A stretch of DNA of 64,000 nt from Aristolochia californica. Its lineage: Eukaryota > Streptophyta > Magnoliopsida > Piperales > Aristolochiaceae. Both the position numbers and the translations under genes were made by a program. The notes below the pieces were generated by a model. The model was given only the letters and a program-made list of their open reading frames with translations, did no database searches and was not told where the DNA came from. Positions 23,560 to 36,358 of this stretch are shown here, in pieces; position 1 is the first letter of the stretch; every line of letters starts with the position of its first letter. The DNA lies in the NCBI GenBank assembly GCA_029961685.1, contig JARWKL010000012.1, positions 12,679,955 to 12,743,954 of the forward strand, in the 5' to 3' direction.

Positions 23560-26235
23560 TTGACTCCCAATCCGTAAGTCATTTCTTACAAAAATATAGC
23601 CTGTTACGGATGATATATCACTTTACAATCATCTATGATTGTTAGGTAAGCTTTTTGTAAACGGGCAAAATAATGGCTAGTTTGATTCTTGTAAATATCC
23701 CATCGAACGTTCATGGAGAATTTAATGAGCGTTTGTTATTCTCTTTAAAAGCTTTGGATCCACAGGTCATTTGCATCTTTAACGTGTTTCAAGCATGCAT
23801 ATCCATTTTTAAAACACGTGTAGAAGAAATCTCTTTCTTGTAAAATTCCATGCAATTAGGGTTGAACTAGTGGAATTTCCCAAACTTGGAAAACAAAATT
23901 TTTGTGTTCATTTGTGATGTGTGAATAAATTTTCTATACTTACATTTGTTATTGTATTAAATTTTTTCCATACATAAACTAAAAAAATTTCATTTTGCTG
24001 TGATCTATTTGCCTTTTTTTGTTTACAGAATGAAGGGAGAACGAAAACTCAAAGTTTTTATTTAAGAAAAAAATGTACATCTAAAATGGAGATGCACAAT
24101 GCACAAATGTAGGGAGAGATAATTCCAATGAGTGTTTCTAATTTTTTGGGTTTGTAAGATCTTTTTAGTTTTTATATCTCAGGTTTTACAATCATAGGGA
24201 AAACGGGGAGGCGGGGTATTTTTATCTGACTATCGACTCCCAATCCGTATGTCATTTCTTACAAAATTATAGCCCATTACTCATGATAAATCACATTACA
24301 ATCATCTATGATTGTTAGGTCAGCTTTTTGCAAACGGGCAAAATAATGACTTGTTTGACTCGGGTAAATATCCTGTCGGACGTTCACTTCAGAATTTAAT
24401 GAGTGTTTGTTATTCTCATTAAAAGCTTTGGATCCATAGGTCATTTGCATCTTTAACAAGTTTGAAGCATGCATATCCATTTTTAAAACACGTGTAGAAG
24501 AATTCACTTTCTTGTAAAATTTCAAGCTAATAGGGTTGAACTAGTGGAATTTCCCAACCTTGGATAACAAAAATTGTGTTCAATTGTGGTGTGTGAATAA
24601 ATTTTCATAACTTACAATTTTTAATGTTTTAATTTTTTTCCATACATAAACTCTAAAATTTACATTTTGTTGTGATCTATTTACCTTTTTTTGTTTACGG
24701 CATGAAGGGAGAACGAAAACTCAAAGTTTTGATTTAATAAAAAAGTGTACATCTAAAATGGAGATGCACAATGCACAAATGTAGAGAGATATAAATCCAA
24801 AGAGTGTCTGTGATTTTTAAGGATTGTGAGCTCTTTTCAGTTTTTAGGTCTCAGGTTTTGCAATCGTCGGGAAAAGGGGGAAGCGGGGGATTTTTAATTG
24901 AGTGTTGACTCCCAATCCGTAAGTCATTTGTTACAATAATATAGCCCCATACAAATGAAAACTCACTTTAGAATCATCTATGATTTTTAGGTCAGCTTTT
25001 TTCAAACGGGCAAAATAATGTCTTGTTTGACTCGGGTAAATATCCCACCGCACGTTCTTTGGAGAATTTAATGAGCGTATGTTATTCTCTTTAAAAGCGT
25101 TGGATCCATAGGTTATTTGCATCGTTAACATGTTTCAAGCTTTCATATCCATTTTTAAAACACGTGTAGAAGAATTCTCTTTCTAGTAAAATTTTAAGCT
25201 ATTAGGGTTGAACTAGTGGAATTTCCCAAACTTGGATAACAAAAATTTTGTGTTCAATTGTGGTGTGTAAATAAATTTTCGTTACTTACATTTTTTATTG
25301 TTTTAATTTTTTTCCGTACATAAACTCTAAAATTTACATTTTGTTGTAATCTATTTACCTTTGTTTGTTTACGGCATGAAGGGAGAACGAAAACTCAAAG
25401 TTTTGATTTAATAAAAAAGTGTATATCTAAAATGAAGATGCACAATGCCCAAATGTAGAGAGATATAATTCCAAAAATTGTCTGTGATTTTTAAGGATTG
25501 TAAGCTCTTATCAGTTTTTAGTTCTCAGGTTTTGCAATAGTCGGGAAAAGGGGGAGGAGGGGGATTTTTAATTGAGTGTTGACTACCAAGTTGTAAGTCA
25601 TTTCTTACAATAATATAGCCCGTTATGAATGAAAAACCACTTTACAATCATCAAAGATTGTTAGGTCAGCTTTTTTCAAACGAGCAAAATAATGGCTTGT
25701 TTGACTCGGGTAAATATCCCACCGCACATTCACTAGAGAAATTAATGAGCGTATGTTATTCTCTTTAAAAGTTTTGGATCTTTAACATGTTTCAAGCTTG
25801 CATATCCATTTTTAAAACACGTGTAGAACATATCTCTTTCTTGTAAAATTCCAAGCTATAAGGGTTGAACAAGTGGAATTTCACAAACTTGGATAACAAA
25901 ACTTTTGTGTTAATTTATGGTGTGTGAATAAATTTTCTTTACTTACATTTGTTATTGTTTTAAATTTTTTCCATACATAAACTAAAAAAATTTCATTTTG
26001 CTGTGATCTATTTGCCTTTTTTTGTTTACAGAATGAAGGGAGAGAGAAAACTCAAAGTTTTGATTTAAGGAAAAAGTGTACATTTAAAATGGAGACGCAC
26101 AGTGCTCAAATGTAGAGAGAGATAATTCCAAAGAGTGCCTGTAATTTTTAGGGAATGTAAGCACTTTTTAGTTTTTATATCTCAGGTTTTGCAATCGTCG
26201 GGAAAAAGGGGAGGCGAGGTGTTTTGAACTGTATG
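23560..26235. repeat. Higher-order block X: A-B-C-C
   Basis: Junctions are at 23756 (A), 24430 (B), 25102 (C, AAAAGCGTTGGATCC) and 25776 (C, GTTTTGGATCTTTAAC). Its last two units repeat the 20490 and 21164 units at an offset of 4,612 bp, sharing AGCCCCATAC, ACGTTCTTTGGAG, AAAAGCGTTGG and the 17-bp deletion. The unusual offset (not a multiple of 674) is explained by deletions in the intervening units. Confidence 0.84.
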
Positions 26236-27582
26236 TTGACTCCCAATCTGTAAGTCATTTCTTAAAAAAATATAGCCCGTTACGGATGATAAATCGCTTT
26301 ACAATCATCTATGATTGTTAGGTAAGGTTTTTGTAAACGGGCAAAATAAAGGCTAGTTTGATTCTGGTAAATATCCCACCGCACGTTCATAGAGAATTTA
26401 ATCAGCGTTTGTTATTCTCTTTAAAAGCTTTGGATCCATAAGTCATTTGCATCTTTAACATGTTTCAAGCATGCATATCCATTTTTAAAACACTTGTAGA
26501 AGAATTCTCTTTCTTGTAAAATTTCAAGCTATTAGGGTTGAACTAGTGAAATTTCCCAAACTTGGATAATAAAAATTTTGTGTTCAATTGTGGTGTGTGA
26601 ATAAATTTTATTTACTTACATTTGTTATTGTTTTAAATTTTTTCCATACATAAACTCAAAAATTTTCATTTTGTTGTGATCTATTTGCCTTTTTTTGTTT
26701 ACGCGACGCAAGGAGAGAGAAAACTCAAAGTTTTGATTTAAGAAAAAAGTGTACATTTAAAATGGAGTCGCACAGTGCACAAATGTAGAGAGAGATAATT
26801 CCAAAGAGTGTCTGTAATTTTTAGGGTTTGTAAGATCTTTTCAGTTTTTATATCTCAGGTTTTGCAATCGTCCGGAAAAGGGGGAGGCGTGTATTTTTAA
26901 CAGACTGTTGACTCCCAATCCGTATGTCATTTCCTACAAAAATATAGCCCGTTACTCATGATAAATCACATTACAATCATCTATGATTGTTAGGACAACT
27001 TTTGGCAAACTGAAAAATAATGGCTTGTTTGACTCGGGTAAATATCCCGCCGCACGTTCACACTTCAGAATTTAATGAGTGTTTGTTAATCTCATTAAAA
27101 GCTTAGGATCCATAGGTCGTTTGCATATTTAAGATGTTTCAAGCATGCATATCCATTTTTAAAACACATGTTGAAGAAATCTCTTTCTTGTAAAATTCCA
27201 AGCTATTAGGGTTGAACTAGTGGAATTTCCCAAACTTGGATAACAAAATTTTAGTGTTAATTTTTGGTCTGTGAATAAATTTTCTTTACTTACATTTGTT
27301 ATTGCTTAAAATTTTTTCCATACTTAAACTCAAAAATTTTCATTTTGCTGTGATCTATTTGCCTTTTTTTGTTTACGTGAAGAAGGGAGAGAGAAAACTC
27401 TATGTTTTGATTTAAGAAAAAAATGTACATTTAAAATGGAGACGCACAGTGCACAAATGTAGAGAGAGATAATTCCAAAGAGTGTTTGTAAGTTTTAGGG
27501 AATTTAAGCTCTTTTTAGTTTTTATATCTGAGGTTTTGCAATCGTCGGGAAAAGGGGGAGGAGGGGCGTTTTTAACTGAGTG
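26236..27582. repeat. Block XI: A-B, C missing
   Basis: Junctions are at 26432 (A) and 27106 (B, GCTTAGGATCC). Private changes include GGCGAGGTGTTTTGAACTG in the G-rich leader (also near 29577) and CACGTTCACACTTCAG with a 2-bp insertion in B (also near 30417). The next A follows directly, so C has been lost here. Confidence 0.78.
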
Positions 27583-29596
27583 TTGACTCCCAATCCATAA
27601 GTCATTTCTTACAAAAATATAGCCCGTTACGGATGTTAAATCACATTACTATCATCTATGATTTTTATGTCTGCTTCTTGCCAACGGGCAAAATAATTGC
27701 TAGTTTGATTCTGGTAAATATCCCACCGCACGTTCATTGAGAATTTAATGAGCGTTTGTTATTCTCTTTAAAAGCTTTGGATCCATAGGTCATTTGCATT
27801 TTTAACATGTTTCAAGCATGCATATTCATTTTTAAAACACTTGTAGAAGAATTCTCTTTCTTGTAAAATTTCAAGCTATTAGGGTTGAACTAGTGGAATT
27901 TCCCAAACTTGGATAAGAAAAATTTTGTGTTCAATTGGGATGTGTGAATAAATTTTCATTACTTACATTTGTTAATGTTTTAAATTTTTTCCATACATAA
28001 ACTCTAAAATTTACATTTTGTTGTGATCTATTTACCTTTTTTTGTTTACGGAGGGAGAACAAAAACTCAAAGTTTTGATTTAATAAAAAAGTTTACATCT
28101 AAAATGGAGATGCACAATGCAAAAATGTAGAGAGATATAATTCCAAAGAGTGTCTGTGCTTTTTAAGGATTGTGAGCTCTTTTGAGTTTTTAGTTCTCAG
28201 GTTTTGCAATCGTCGGGAAAAGGGGGAGGCGGGGGATTTTTAATTGAGTGTTGACTCCTAATCCATAAGTTATTTCTTACAATAATATAGCCCGTTACGA
28301 ATGAAAAATCACTTTACAATCATCTATGATTGTTAGATCAGCTTTTTGCAAAAAGGCAAAATAATGGCTTGTTTGACTCGGGTAAATATCCCGCTGCACG
28401 TTCACTAGAGAATTTAATAAGCGTATGTTATTCTCTTTAAAAGCTTTGGATCCATAGGTCATTTGCACCTTTAACATGTTTTAAGCTTGCATATCCATTT
28501 TTAAAACACGTTTAGAAGAAATCTCTTTCTTGTAAAATTCCATGCAATTAGGGTTGAACTAGTGGAATTTCCCAAACTTGGATAACAAAAGTTTTGTGTT
28601 AATTTTTGGTGTTTCAATACTTTTTCTTTACTTACATTTGTTATTGTTTTAAATTTTTTCCATTCATAAACTCAAAAAATTTCATTTTGCAGTGATCTAT
28701 TTGCCTTTTTTGGTTTACGGCATGAAGGGAGAACGAAAACTCAAAGTTTTGATTTAATAAAAAAGTGTACATCTAAAATGGAGATGCAAAATGCACAAAT
28801 TTAGAGAGATATAATTCCAAAGAGTGTCTGTGATTTTTAAGGATTGAACGCTCTTTTAAGTTTTTAGTTCTCAGGTTTTGCAATCATTGGGAAACGGGGG
28901 AGGCGGGGGATTTTTAATTGAGTGTTGACTCCCAATTCGTAAGTCATTTCTTACAATAATATAGCCCGTTACGAATGAAAAATCACTTTACAATCATCTA
29001 TGATTGTTAGGTCAGCTTTTTGCAAACAGCTAAAATAATGGCTTGTTTGACTCGGGTAAATATCCCACCGCACGTTCACTAGAGAATTTAAAGTGCGTAT
29101 GTTATTCTCATTAAAAACTTTGGATACATAGGTCATTTGCATCTTAAACATGTTTCAAGCTTGCATATCCATTTTTAAAACTCGTGTAGAAGAAATCTTT
29201 TTTGTAAAATTCCAAGCTATTAGGGTTGAACTAGTGGAATTTCCCAAACTTGGATAAAAAAAGTTTTGTGTTAATTTTAGGTGTGTGAATAAATTTTCTT
29301 TACTTACATTTGTTATTGTTTTAAATTTTTTCCATACATAAACTCAAAAATTTTCATTTTGCTGTGATCTGTTTGCCCTTTTTTGCTTACGGGATGAAGG
29401 GAGAGAGAAAACTCAAAGTTTTGATTTAAGAAAAAAGTGTACATTTAAAATGGAGACGCACAGTGCACAAATGTGGAGAGACATAATTCCAAAGAACGTC
29501 TGTAATTTTAAGGGAATTTAAGCTCTTTTTAGTTTTTATATCTCAGGTTTTGCAATCGTCGGGAAAAGGGGGAGGCGAGGTGTTTTGAACTAAGTG
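27583..29596. repeat. Block XII: A-C-C, B missing
   Basis: Junctions are at 27779 (A, with B-like changes CACATTACTATC and GTCTGCTTCTTGCC in its first half), 28448 (C) and 29122 (C, GGATAC). The A unit looks partly converted by B. About 5 bp are missing at ~28050 (TTTACGGAGGGAGAAC), giving a 669-bp interval. Confidence 0.76.
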
Positions 29597-32290
29597 TTGA
29601 CTACCAATCCGTAAGTCATTTCCTAAAAAAGTATAGCCCGTTACTGATGATAAATCACTTTACAATCATCTATGATTGTTGGGTAAGCTTTTTGTAAAGG
29701 GGCAAAATAAAGGCTAGTTTGATTCTGGTAAATACCCCACCGCACGTTCATAGAGAATTTAATGAGCGTTGGTTATTCTCTTTAAAAGCTTTGGATCCAT
29801 AGGTCATTTACATCTTTAACATGTTTCAAGCATGCAAATCCATTTTTAAAACACTTGTAGAAGAATTCTCTTTCTTGTAAAATTTCAAGCTATTAGGGTT
29901 GAACTAGTGGAATTTCCCAAACATGGATAATAAAAATTTTGTGTTCAATTGTCGAGTGTGAATAAATTTTCTGTACTTACATTTGTTATTATTTTAAATT
30001 TTTTCCATACATCAACTCAAAAATTTTCTTTTTGCTGTGATCTATTTGCCTTTTTTTGTTTACGCGATGAAGGGAGAGAGAAAACTCAAAGTTTTGATTT
30101 AAGAAAAAAGTGTACATTTAAAATGGAGACGCACAGTGCACAAATGTAGAGAGAGATAATTCCAAAGAGTGTCTGTAATTTTTAGGGTTTGTAAGATCTT
30201 TTCAGTTTTTATATCTCAGGTTTCACAATCGTCGGGAAAAGGGGGAGGCGGGTATTTTTAACTGACTGTTGACTCCCAATACGTATGTCATTTCTTACAA
30301 AAATATAGCCCATACTCATGATAAATCACATTACAATCATCTATGATTGTTAGGTCAGCTTTTGGCAAACAGGCAAAATAATGGCTTGTTTGACTCGGGT
30401 AAATATCCCACCGCACGTTCACACTTCAGAATTTAATGAGTGTTCGTTAATCTCATTAAAAGCTTTGGATTCATAGGTCATTTGCATCTTTAACTTGTTT
30501 CAAGCATGCATATCCATTTTTAAAACACGTGTAGAAGAATTCTCTTTCTTGTAAAATTTCAAGCTATTAGGGTTGAACTAGTGGAATTTTCCAAACTTCG
30601 ATAACAAAAATTTTGAGTTCAATTGTGGTCTGTGAATAAATTTTCATTACTTACATTTGTTAATGTTTTAATTTGTTTCCATACATAAACTCTAAAATTT
30701 ACATTTTGTTGTGATCTATTTACCTTTTTGTGTTTACGGCATGAAGGGAGAACGAAAACTCAAAGTTTTGATTTAATAAAAAAGTGTACATCTAAAATGG
30801 AGATGCACAATGCACAAATGTAGAGAGATATAATTCCAAAGAGTGTCTGTGATTTTTAAGGATTGTGAGCTCTTTTCAGTTTTTAGTTCTCAGGTTTTCC
30901 AATCGTCGGGAAAAGGGAGAAGCGGGGGATTTTTAATTGAGTGTTGACTCCCAATCCGTAAGTCATTTCTTACAATAATATAGTCCGTTAAGAATGAAAA
31001 ATCACTTTACAATCATCTATGATTTTTAGGTTAGCTTTTTGCAATTGGGCAAAATAATGGCTAGTTTGATTCTGGTAAATATCCCACCGCACGTTCATAG
31101 AGAATTTAATGACCGTTTGTTATTCTCTTTAAAAGCTTTGGATCCATAGGTCATTTGCATCTTTAACATGTTTCAAGCATGCATATCCATTTTTAAAACA
31201 CTTGTAGAAGAATTCTCTTTCTTGTAAAATCTCAAGCTATTAGGGTTGAACTAGTGGAATTTCCCAAACTTGGATAATAAAAATTTTGTGTTCAATTGTG
31301 GTGTGTGAATAAATTTTTATTACTTACATTTGTTAATGTTTTAATTTTTTTCCAAACATAAACTCTTAAATTTATATTTTGTTGTGATCTATTTACCTTT
31401 TTTTGTTTACGGCATGAAGGGAGAACGAAAACTCAAAGTTTTGTTTTAATAAAAAAGTGTACATCTAAAATGGAGATGCACAATGCAAAAATGTAGAGAG
31501 ATATAATTCCAAAGAGTGTCTGTGCTTTTTAAGGATTGTGAGCTCTTTTAAGTTTTTAGTTCTCAGGTTTTGCAATCGTTGGGAAAAGGGGGAGGCAGGG
31601 GATTTTTAATTGAGTATTGACTCCTAATCCGTAAGTCATTTCTTAAAATAATATAGCCCGTTACGAATGAAAAATCACTTTACAATCATCTATGATTGTT
31701 AGGTCAGCTTTTTGCAAACGGGCAAAATAATGGCTTGTTTGACTCGGGTAAATATCCCACCGCACGTTCACTAGAGAATTTAATGAGCGTATGTTATTCT
31801 CTTGAAAAGCTTTGGATCCATAGGTCATTTGCATCTTTAACATGTTTCAAGCTTTCGTATCCATTTTTAAAACACGTGTAGAAGAAATCTCTTTCTTGTA
31901 AAATTCCAAGCTATTAGGGTTTAACTAGTGGAATTTCCGAAATTTGGATAACAAAAGTTTTGTGTTAATTTTTGGTGTGTGAATAAATTTTCATTACTTA
32001 CATTTGTTATTGTTTTAAATTTTTTCCATACATAAACTCAAAAATTTTCATTTTTCTGTGATCTATTTTCCTTTTTTGGTTTACGGGATGAAGGGAGAGA
32101 GAAAACTCAAAGCTTTGATTTCAGAAAAAAGTGTACATCTAAAATGGAGATGCACAATGCACAAATGTGGGGAGAGATAATTCCTAAGAGTGTTTGTAAT
32201 TTTTAGGGATTGTAAGATCTTTTTAGTTTTTGTATCTCAGGTTTTGCAATCGTCGGGAAAACGGGGAGGCGGGGTATTTTTAACTGACTG
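29597..32290. repeat. Higher-order block XIII: A-B-C/A chimera-C
   Basis: Junctions are at 29793 (A), 30467 (B, GGATTC), 31140 (chimera) and 31814 (C). A and B match block XI at about 3,361 bp (five units), sharing GGCGAGGTGTTTTGAACT and CACGTTCACACTTCAG. The third unit starts as C and ends as A; it is listed separately. The fourth unit closely follows the C consensus. Confidence 0.78.
30944..31616. repeat. Chimeric unit, C front and A end
   Basis: It begins with a C-like leader and GAATGAAAAATCACTTT, then switches to GGCTAGTTTGATTCTGG and CACGTTCATAGAGAATTT, which are A features. The change falls between ~31010 and ~31060. An exchange or conversion tract between neighbouring A and C units explains it better than point mutation. 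Confidence 0.72.
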
Positions 32291-34339
32291 TTGACCCCCA
32301 ATCCGTATGTCATTTCTTACAAAAATATAGCCCGTTACTCATGATCAATCACATTACAATCATCATGATAAATCACATTACAATCATCTATGATTGTTAG
32401 GTCAGCTTTTGGCAAACGGGCAAAATAATGGCTTGTTTGACTCGGGTAAATATCTCGCCGCACGTTCACAATTCAGAATTTAATGAGTGTTTTTTATTCT
32501 CATGAAAAGTTTTGGATCCATAGGTCATTTGCATCTTTAACATGTTTCAAGCATGCATATCCATTTTTTAAACACGTGTAGAAGAATTCTCTTTCTTGTA
32601 AAATTTCAAGCTATTAGGGTTGAACTAGTGGAATTTCCCAAACTTGGATAACAAAAATTTTGGGTTCAATTGTGGTATGTGAATAAATTTTCATTACTTA
32701 CATTTGTATATGTTTAAATTTTTTTTCCATACCTAAACTCTTAAATTTTCATTTTGTTGTGATCTATTTACCTTTTTTTGTTTACGACATGAAGGGAGAA
32801 CGAAAACTCAAAGTTTTGATTTAATAAAAAAGTGTACATCTAAAATGGAGATGCACAATGCACAAATCTCAAGAGATATAATTCCAAAGAGTGTCTGTGA
32901 TTTTTAAGGATTGTGAGCTCTTGTCAGTTTTTAGTTATCAGGTTTTGCGATCGTCGGGAAAATGGGGAAGCGGGGGATTTTTAATTGAGTGTTGACTCCC
33001 AATCCGTAAGTCATTTCTTACAATAATGTAGCCCGTTACGAATGAAAAATCACTTTACAATCATCTATGATTGTTAGGTCAGATTTTTGTAAACAGGCAA
33101 AATAATGGCTTGTTTGACTCGGGTAAATATCCCACCGCACGTTCACTAGAGAATTTAATGAGCGTATGTTATTCTCTTTAAAAGCTTTAGATCCATAGGT
33201 CATTTGCATCTTTAAAATGTTTCAAGCTTGCATATCCATTTTTAAAACACGTGTAGAAGAAATCTCTTTCTTGTAAAATTCCAAGCTATTAGGGTTGAAC
33301 TAGTGGAATTTCCCAAACTTGGATAAAAAAAGTTTTGTGTTAATTTTTTGTGTGTGAATAAATTTTCTTTACTTACATTTGTTATTGTTTTAAATTTTTT
33401 CCATACATAAACTCAAAAATTTTCATTTTGCTATGATCAATTTGCCTTTTTTTGTTTACGGGATGAAGGGAGTGAGAAAACTCAAAGTTTTGATTTAAGA
33501 AAAAAGTGTACATTTAAAATGGAGATGCACAGTGCACAAATGTAGAGAGAGATAATTCCAAAGAGTGTCTGTAATTTTTAGGGAATTTAAGCTCTTTTTA
33601 GTTTTTATATCTCAGGTTTTGCAATCGTTGGGAAAAGCGGGAGGCGGGGTATTTTTAACTGATTGTTGACTCCCAATCCGTATGTCATTTCTTACAAAAA
33701 TATAGCCCGTTATGAATGATAAATCACATTACAATCATCTATGATTGTTAGGTCAGATTTTTGCAAACGGGAAAAATAATGGCTTGTTTGACTCTGGTAA
33801 TTATCCCGCCACACGTTCACTTCAGAATTTAATGAGTGTTTGTTATTCTCATTAAAAGCTTTGGATCCATAGGTCATTTGCATCTTTAACATGTTTCAAG
33901 CATGCATATCCATTTTTAAAACACGTGTAGAAGAATTCTCTTTCTTGTAAAATTTCAATCTATTAGGGTTGATCTTGTGGAATTTCCCAAACTTGCATAA
34001 CAAAAATTTTGTGTTCAATTGTGGTGTGTGAATAAATTTTCATTACTTACATTTGTTAATGTTTTAATTTTTTTCCTTACATAAACTCTAAAATTTACAT
34101 TTTGTTGAGATCTATTTACCTTTTTTTGTTTACAGCATGAAGGGAGAGCGAAATCTCAAAGTTTTGATTTAAGAAAAAAGTGTACATCTAAAATGGAGAC
34201 GCACAATGCACAAATGTTGGGAGAGATAATTCCAAAGAGTGTCGATAATTTTTGGGGTTTGTAAGATCTTTTTAGTTTTTATATCTCAGGTTTTGCAATC
34301 GTCGGGAAAACGGGGAGGCGGGGTATTTTTAACTGACTG
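32291..34339. repeat. Block XIV: B-C-B
   Basis: Junctions are at 32514 (B), 33189 (C, AGATCC) and 33863 (B). The first B holds a short tandem duplication near 32340 that lengthens the interval to 700 bp. The last B has GTTATGAATGATAAATCACATT, with C-like and B-like bases mixed. No A unit lies between 31.1 and 34.3 kb other than the chimera in block XIII. Confidence 0.78.
32336..32390. repeat. ~24-bp tandem duplication in a B unit
   Basis: The stretch ATGATCAATCACATTACA is followed, about 24 bp later, by ATGATAAATCACATTACA before the normal ATCTATGATTG. The junction-to-junction interval is 700 bp instead of 674, which agrees with an added ~24 bp plus a further 2-bp insertion at CACGTTCACAATTCAG. 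ATCATGAT at the join is the likely slippage point. This is the only clear duplication within a unit that I found. Confidence 0.82.
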
Positions 34340-36358
34340 TTGACTCCCAATCCGTATGTCATTTCATACAAAAATATAGCCCGTTACGGATGATAAATCA
34401 CTTTACAATCATCTATGATTGTTAGGTAAGTTTTTTGTAAACGGGCAAAATAATGGCTAGGTTGATTCTGGTAAATATCCCACCGCACGTTCATTGAGAA
34501 TTTAATGAGGGTTTGTTATTCGCTTTAAAAGCTTTGGATCCATAGCACATTTTCATCTTTAACATATTTCAAGCATGCATATCCATTTTTAAAACACGTG
34601 TAGAAGAAATCTCTTTCTTGTAAAATTCCATGAAATTTGGGTTGAACAAGTGGAATTTTCCAAACTTGGAAAAACAAACTTTTGTGTTCATTTGTAGTGT
34701 GTGAATAAATTTTTTATACTTACATTTGTTATTGTTTTAATTTTTTTTCACACATAAACTCTAAAATTTTCATTTTGTTGTGATCTATTTGCCTTTTTTA
34801 GTTTACGGGAATAAGGGAGAGCGAAAACTCAAAGTTTTGATTTAAGAAAAAAGTGTACATCTAAAATGGAGATGCACAATGCACAAATGTAGGGATAGAT
34901 AATTCCAATGAGTGTTTGTAATTTTTAGGGTTTGTAAGATCTTTTTAGTTTTTATATCACAGGTTTTGCAATCGTCGGGAAAATGGGGAGGCGGGGTATT
35001 TTTAACTGACTGTTGACTCCCAATCCGTATGTCATTTCTTACAAAAATATAGCCCGTTACTCATGATAAATCACATTACAATCATCTATGATTGTTCGGT
35101 CAGCTTTTTGCAAATGGGCAAAATAATGCTTGTTTGACTCGGGTAAATATCCCGTCGCACGTTCACTTCAAAATTTAATGAGTGTTTGTTATTCTCATTA
35201 AAAGCTTTGGATCCATAAGTCATTTGCATCTTTAATATGTTTCAAGCATGCATATCCATTTTTAAAACACGCGTAGAAGAATTCTCTTTCTTCTAAAATT
35301 TCAAGCTATTAGGGTTGAACTAGTGGAATTTCCCAAACTTGGATAACAAAAATTTTGTGTTCAATTGTGGTGTCTGAATAAATTTTTATTACCTACATTT
35401 GTTAATGTTTTAATTTTTTTCCATACATAAACTCTAAAATTTACATTTTGTTGTGATCTATTAACCTTTTTTTGTTTACGGCATGAAGGGAGAACGAAAA
35501 CTCAAAGTTTTGATTTAATAAAAAAGTGTACATCTAAAATGGAGATGCACAATGCACAAATGTAGAGAGATATAATTCCAAAGAGTGTGTGTGATTTTTA
35601 AGGATTGTGAGCTCTTTTCAGATTTTAGTTCTCAGGTTTTACAATCGTCGGGAAAAGGGGGAGCCGGGGGTTTTTAATTGAGTGTTGACTCCCAATCCGT
35701 AAGTCATTTCTTAAAATAATATAGCCTGTTACGAATGAAAAATCACTTTACAATAATCTATGATTGTTAGGTCAGCTTTTTACAAACGGGCAAAATAATG
35801 GCTTGTTTGACTCGGGTAAATATCCCACCACACATTCACTAGAGAATTTAATGAGCGTATGTTATTCTCTTTAAAAGCTTTGGATCCATAGGTCATTTGC
35901 ATCTTTAACATGTTTCAAGCTTGGATATCCATTTTTAAAACACGTGTAGAAGAAATCTCTTTCTTTTAAAATTCCAAGCTGTTAGGGTTGAACTACTGGT
36001 ATTTCCCAAACTTGGATAACAAAAGTTTTGTGTTAATTTTTGGTGTGTGAATAAATTTTCTTTACTTACATTTATTTTTGTTTTAAATTTTTCCCTTACA
36101 TAAATTAAAATAATTTCATTTTGCTGTGATCTATTTACCTTTTTTTGTTTACGGGATGAAGGGAGAGAGAACACTCAAAGTTTTGATTTAGGAAAAAATT
36201 GTACATTTGAAATGGAGACGCACATTGCACAAATGTAGAGAGAGATAATCCCAAAGAGAGTCTGTAATTTTTACGGAATTTAAGCTCCTTTTAGTTTTTA
36301 TATCTCAGGTTTTGCAATCGTCGGGAAAAGGGGGAGGCGGGGTGTTTTTAACTGAGTG
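34340..36358. repeat. Higher-order block XV: A-B-C
   Basis: Junctions are at 34536 (A), 35209 (B) and 35882 (C). This is a regular trimer. The A unit follows a B-type G-rich leader (GGGAAAACGGGGAGGCGGGG, ACTGACTGTTGACTCCC, TATGTCATTTC), so a change of subtype occurs between the leader and the TACGGATGAT motif at ~34380. This again suggests conversion between subtypes. Confidence 0.8.
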
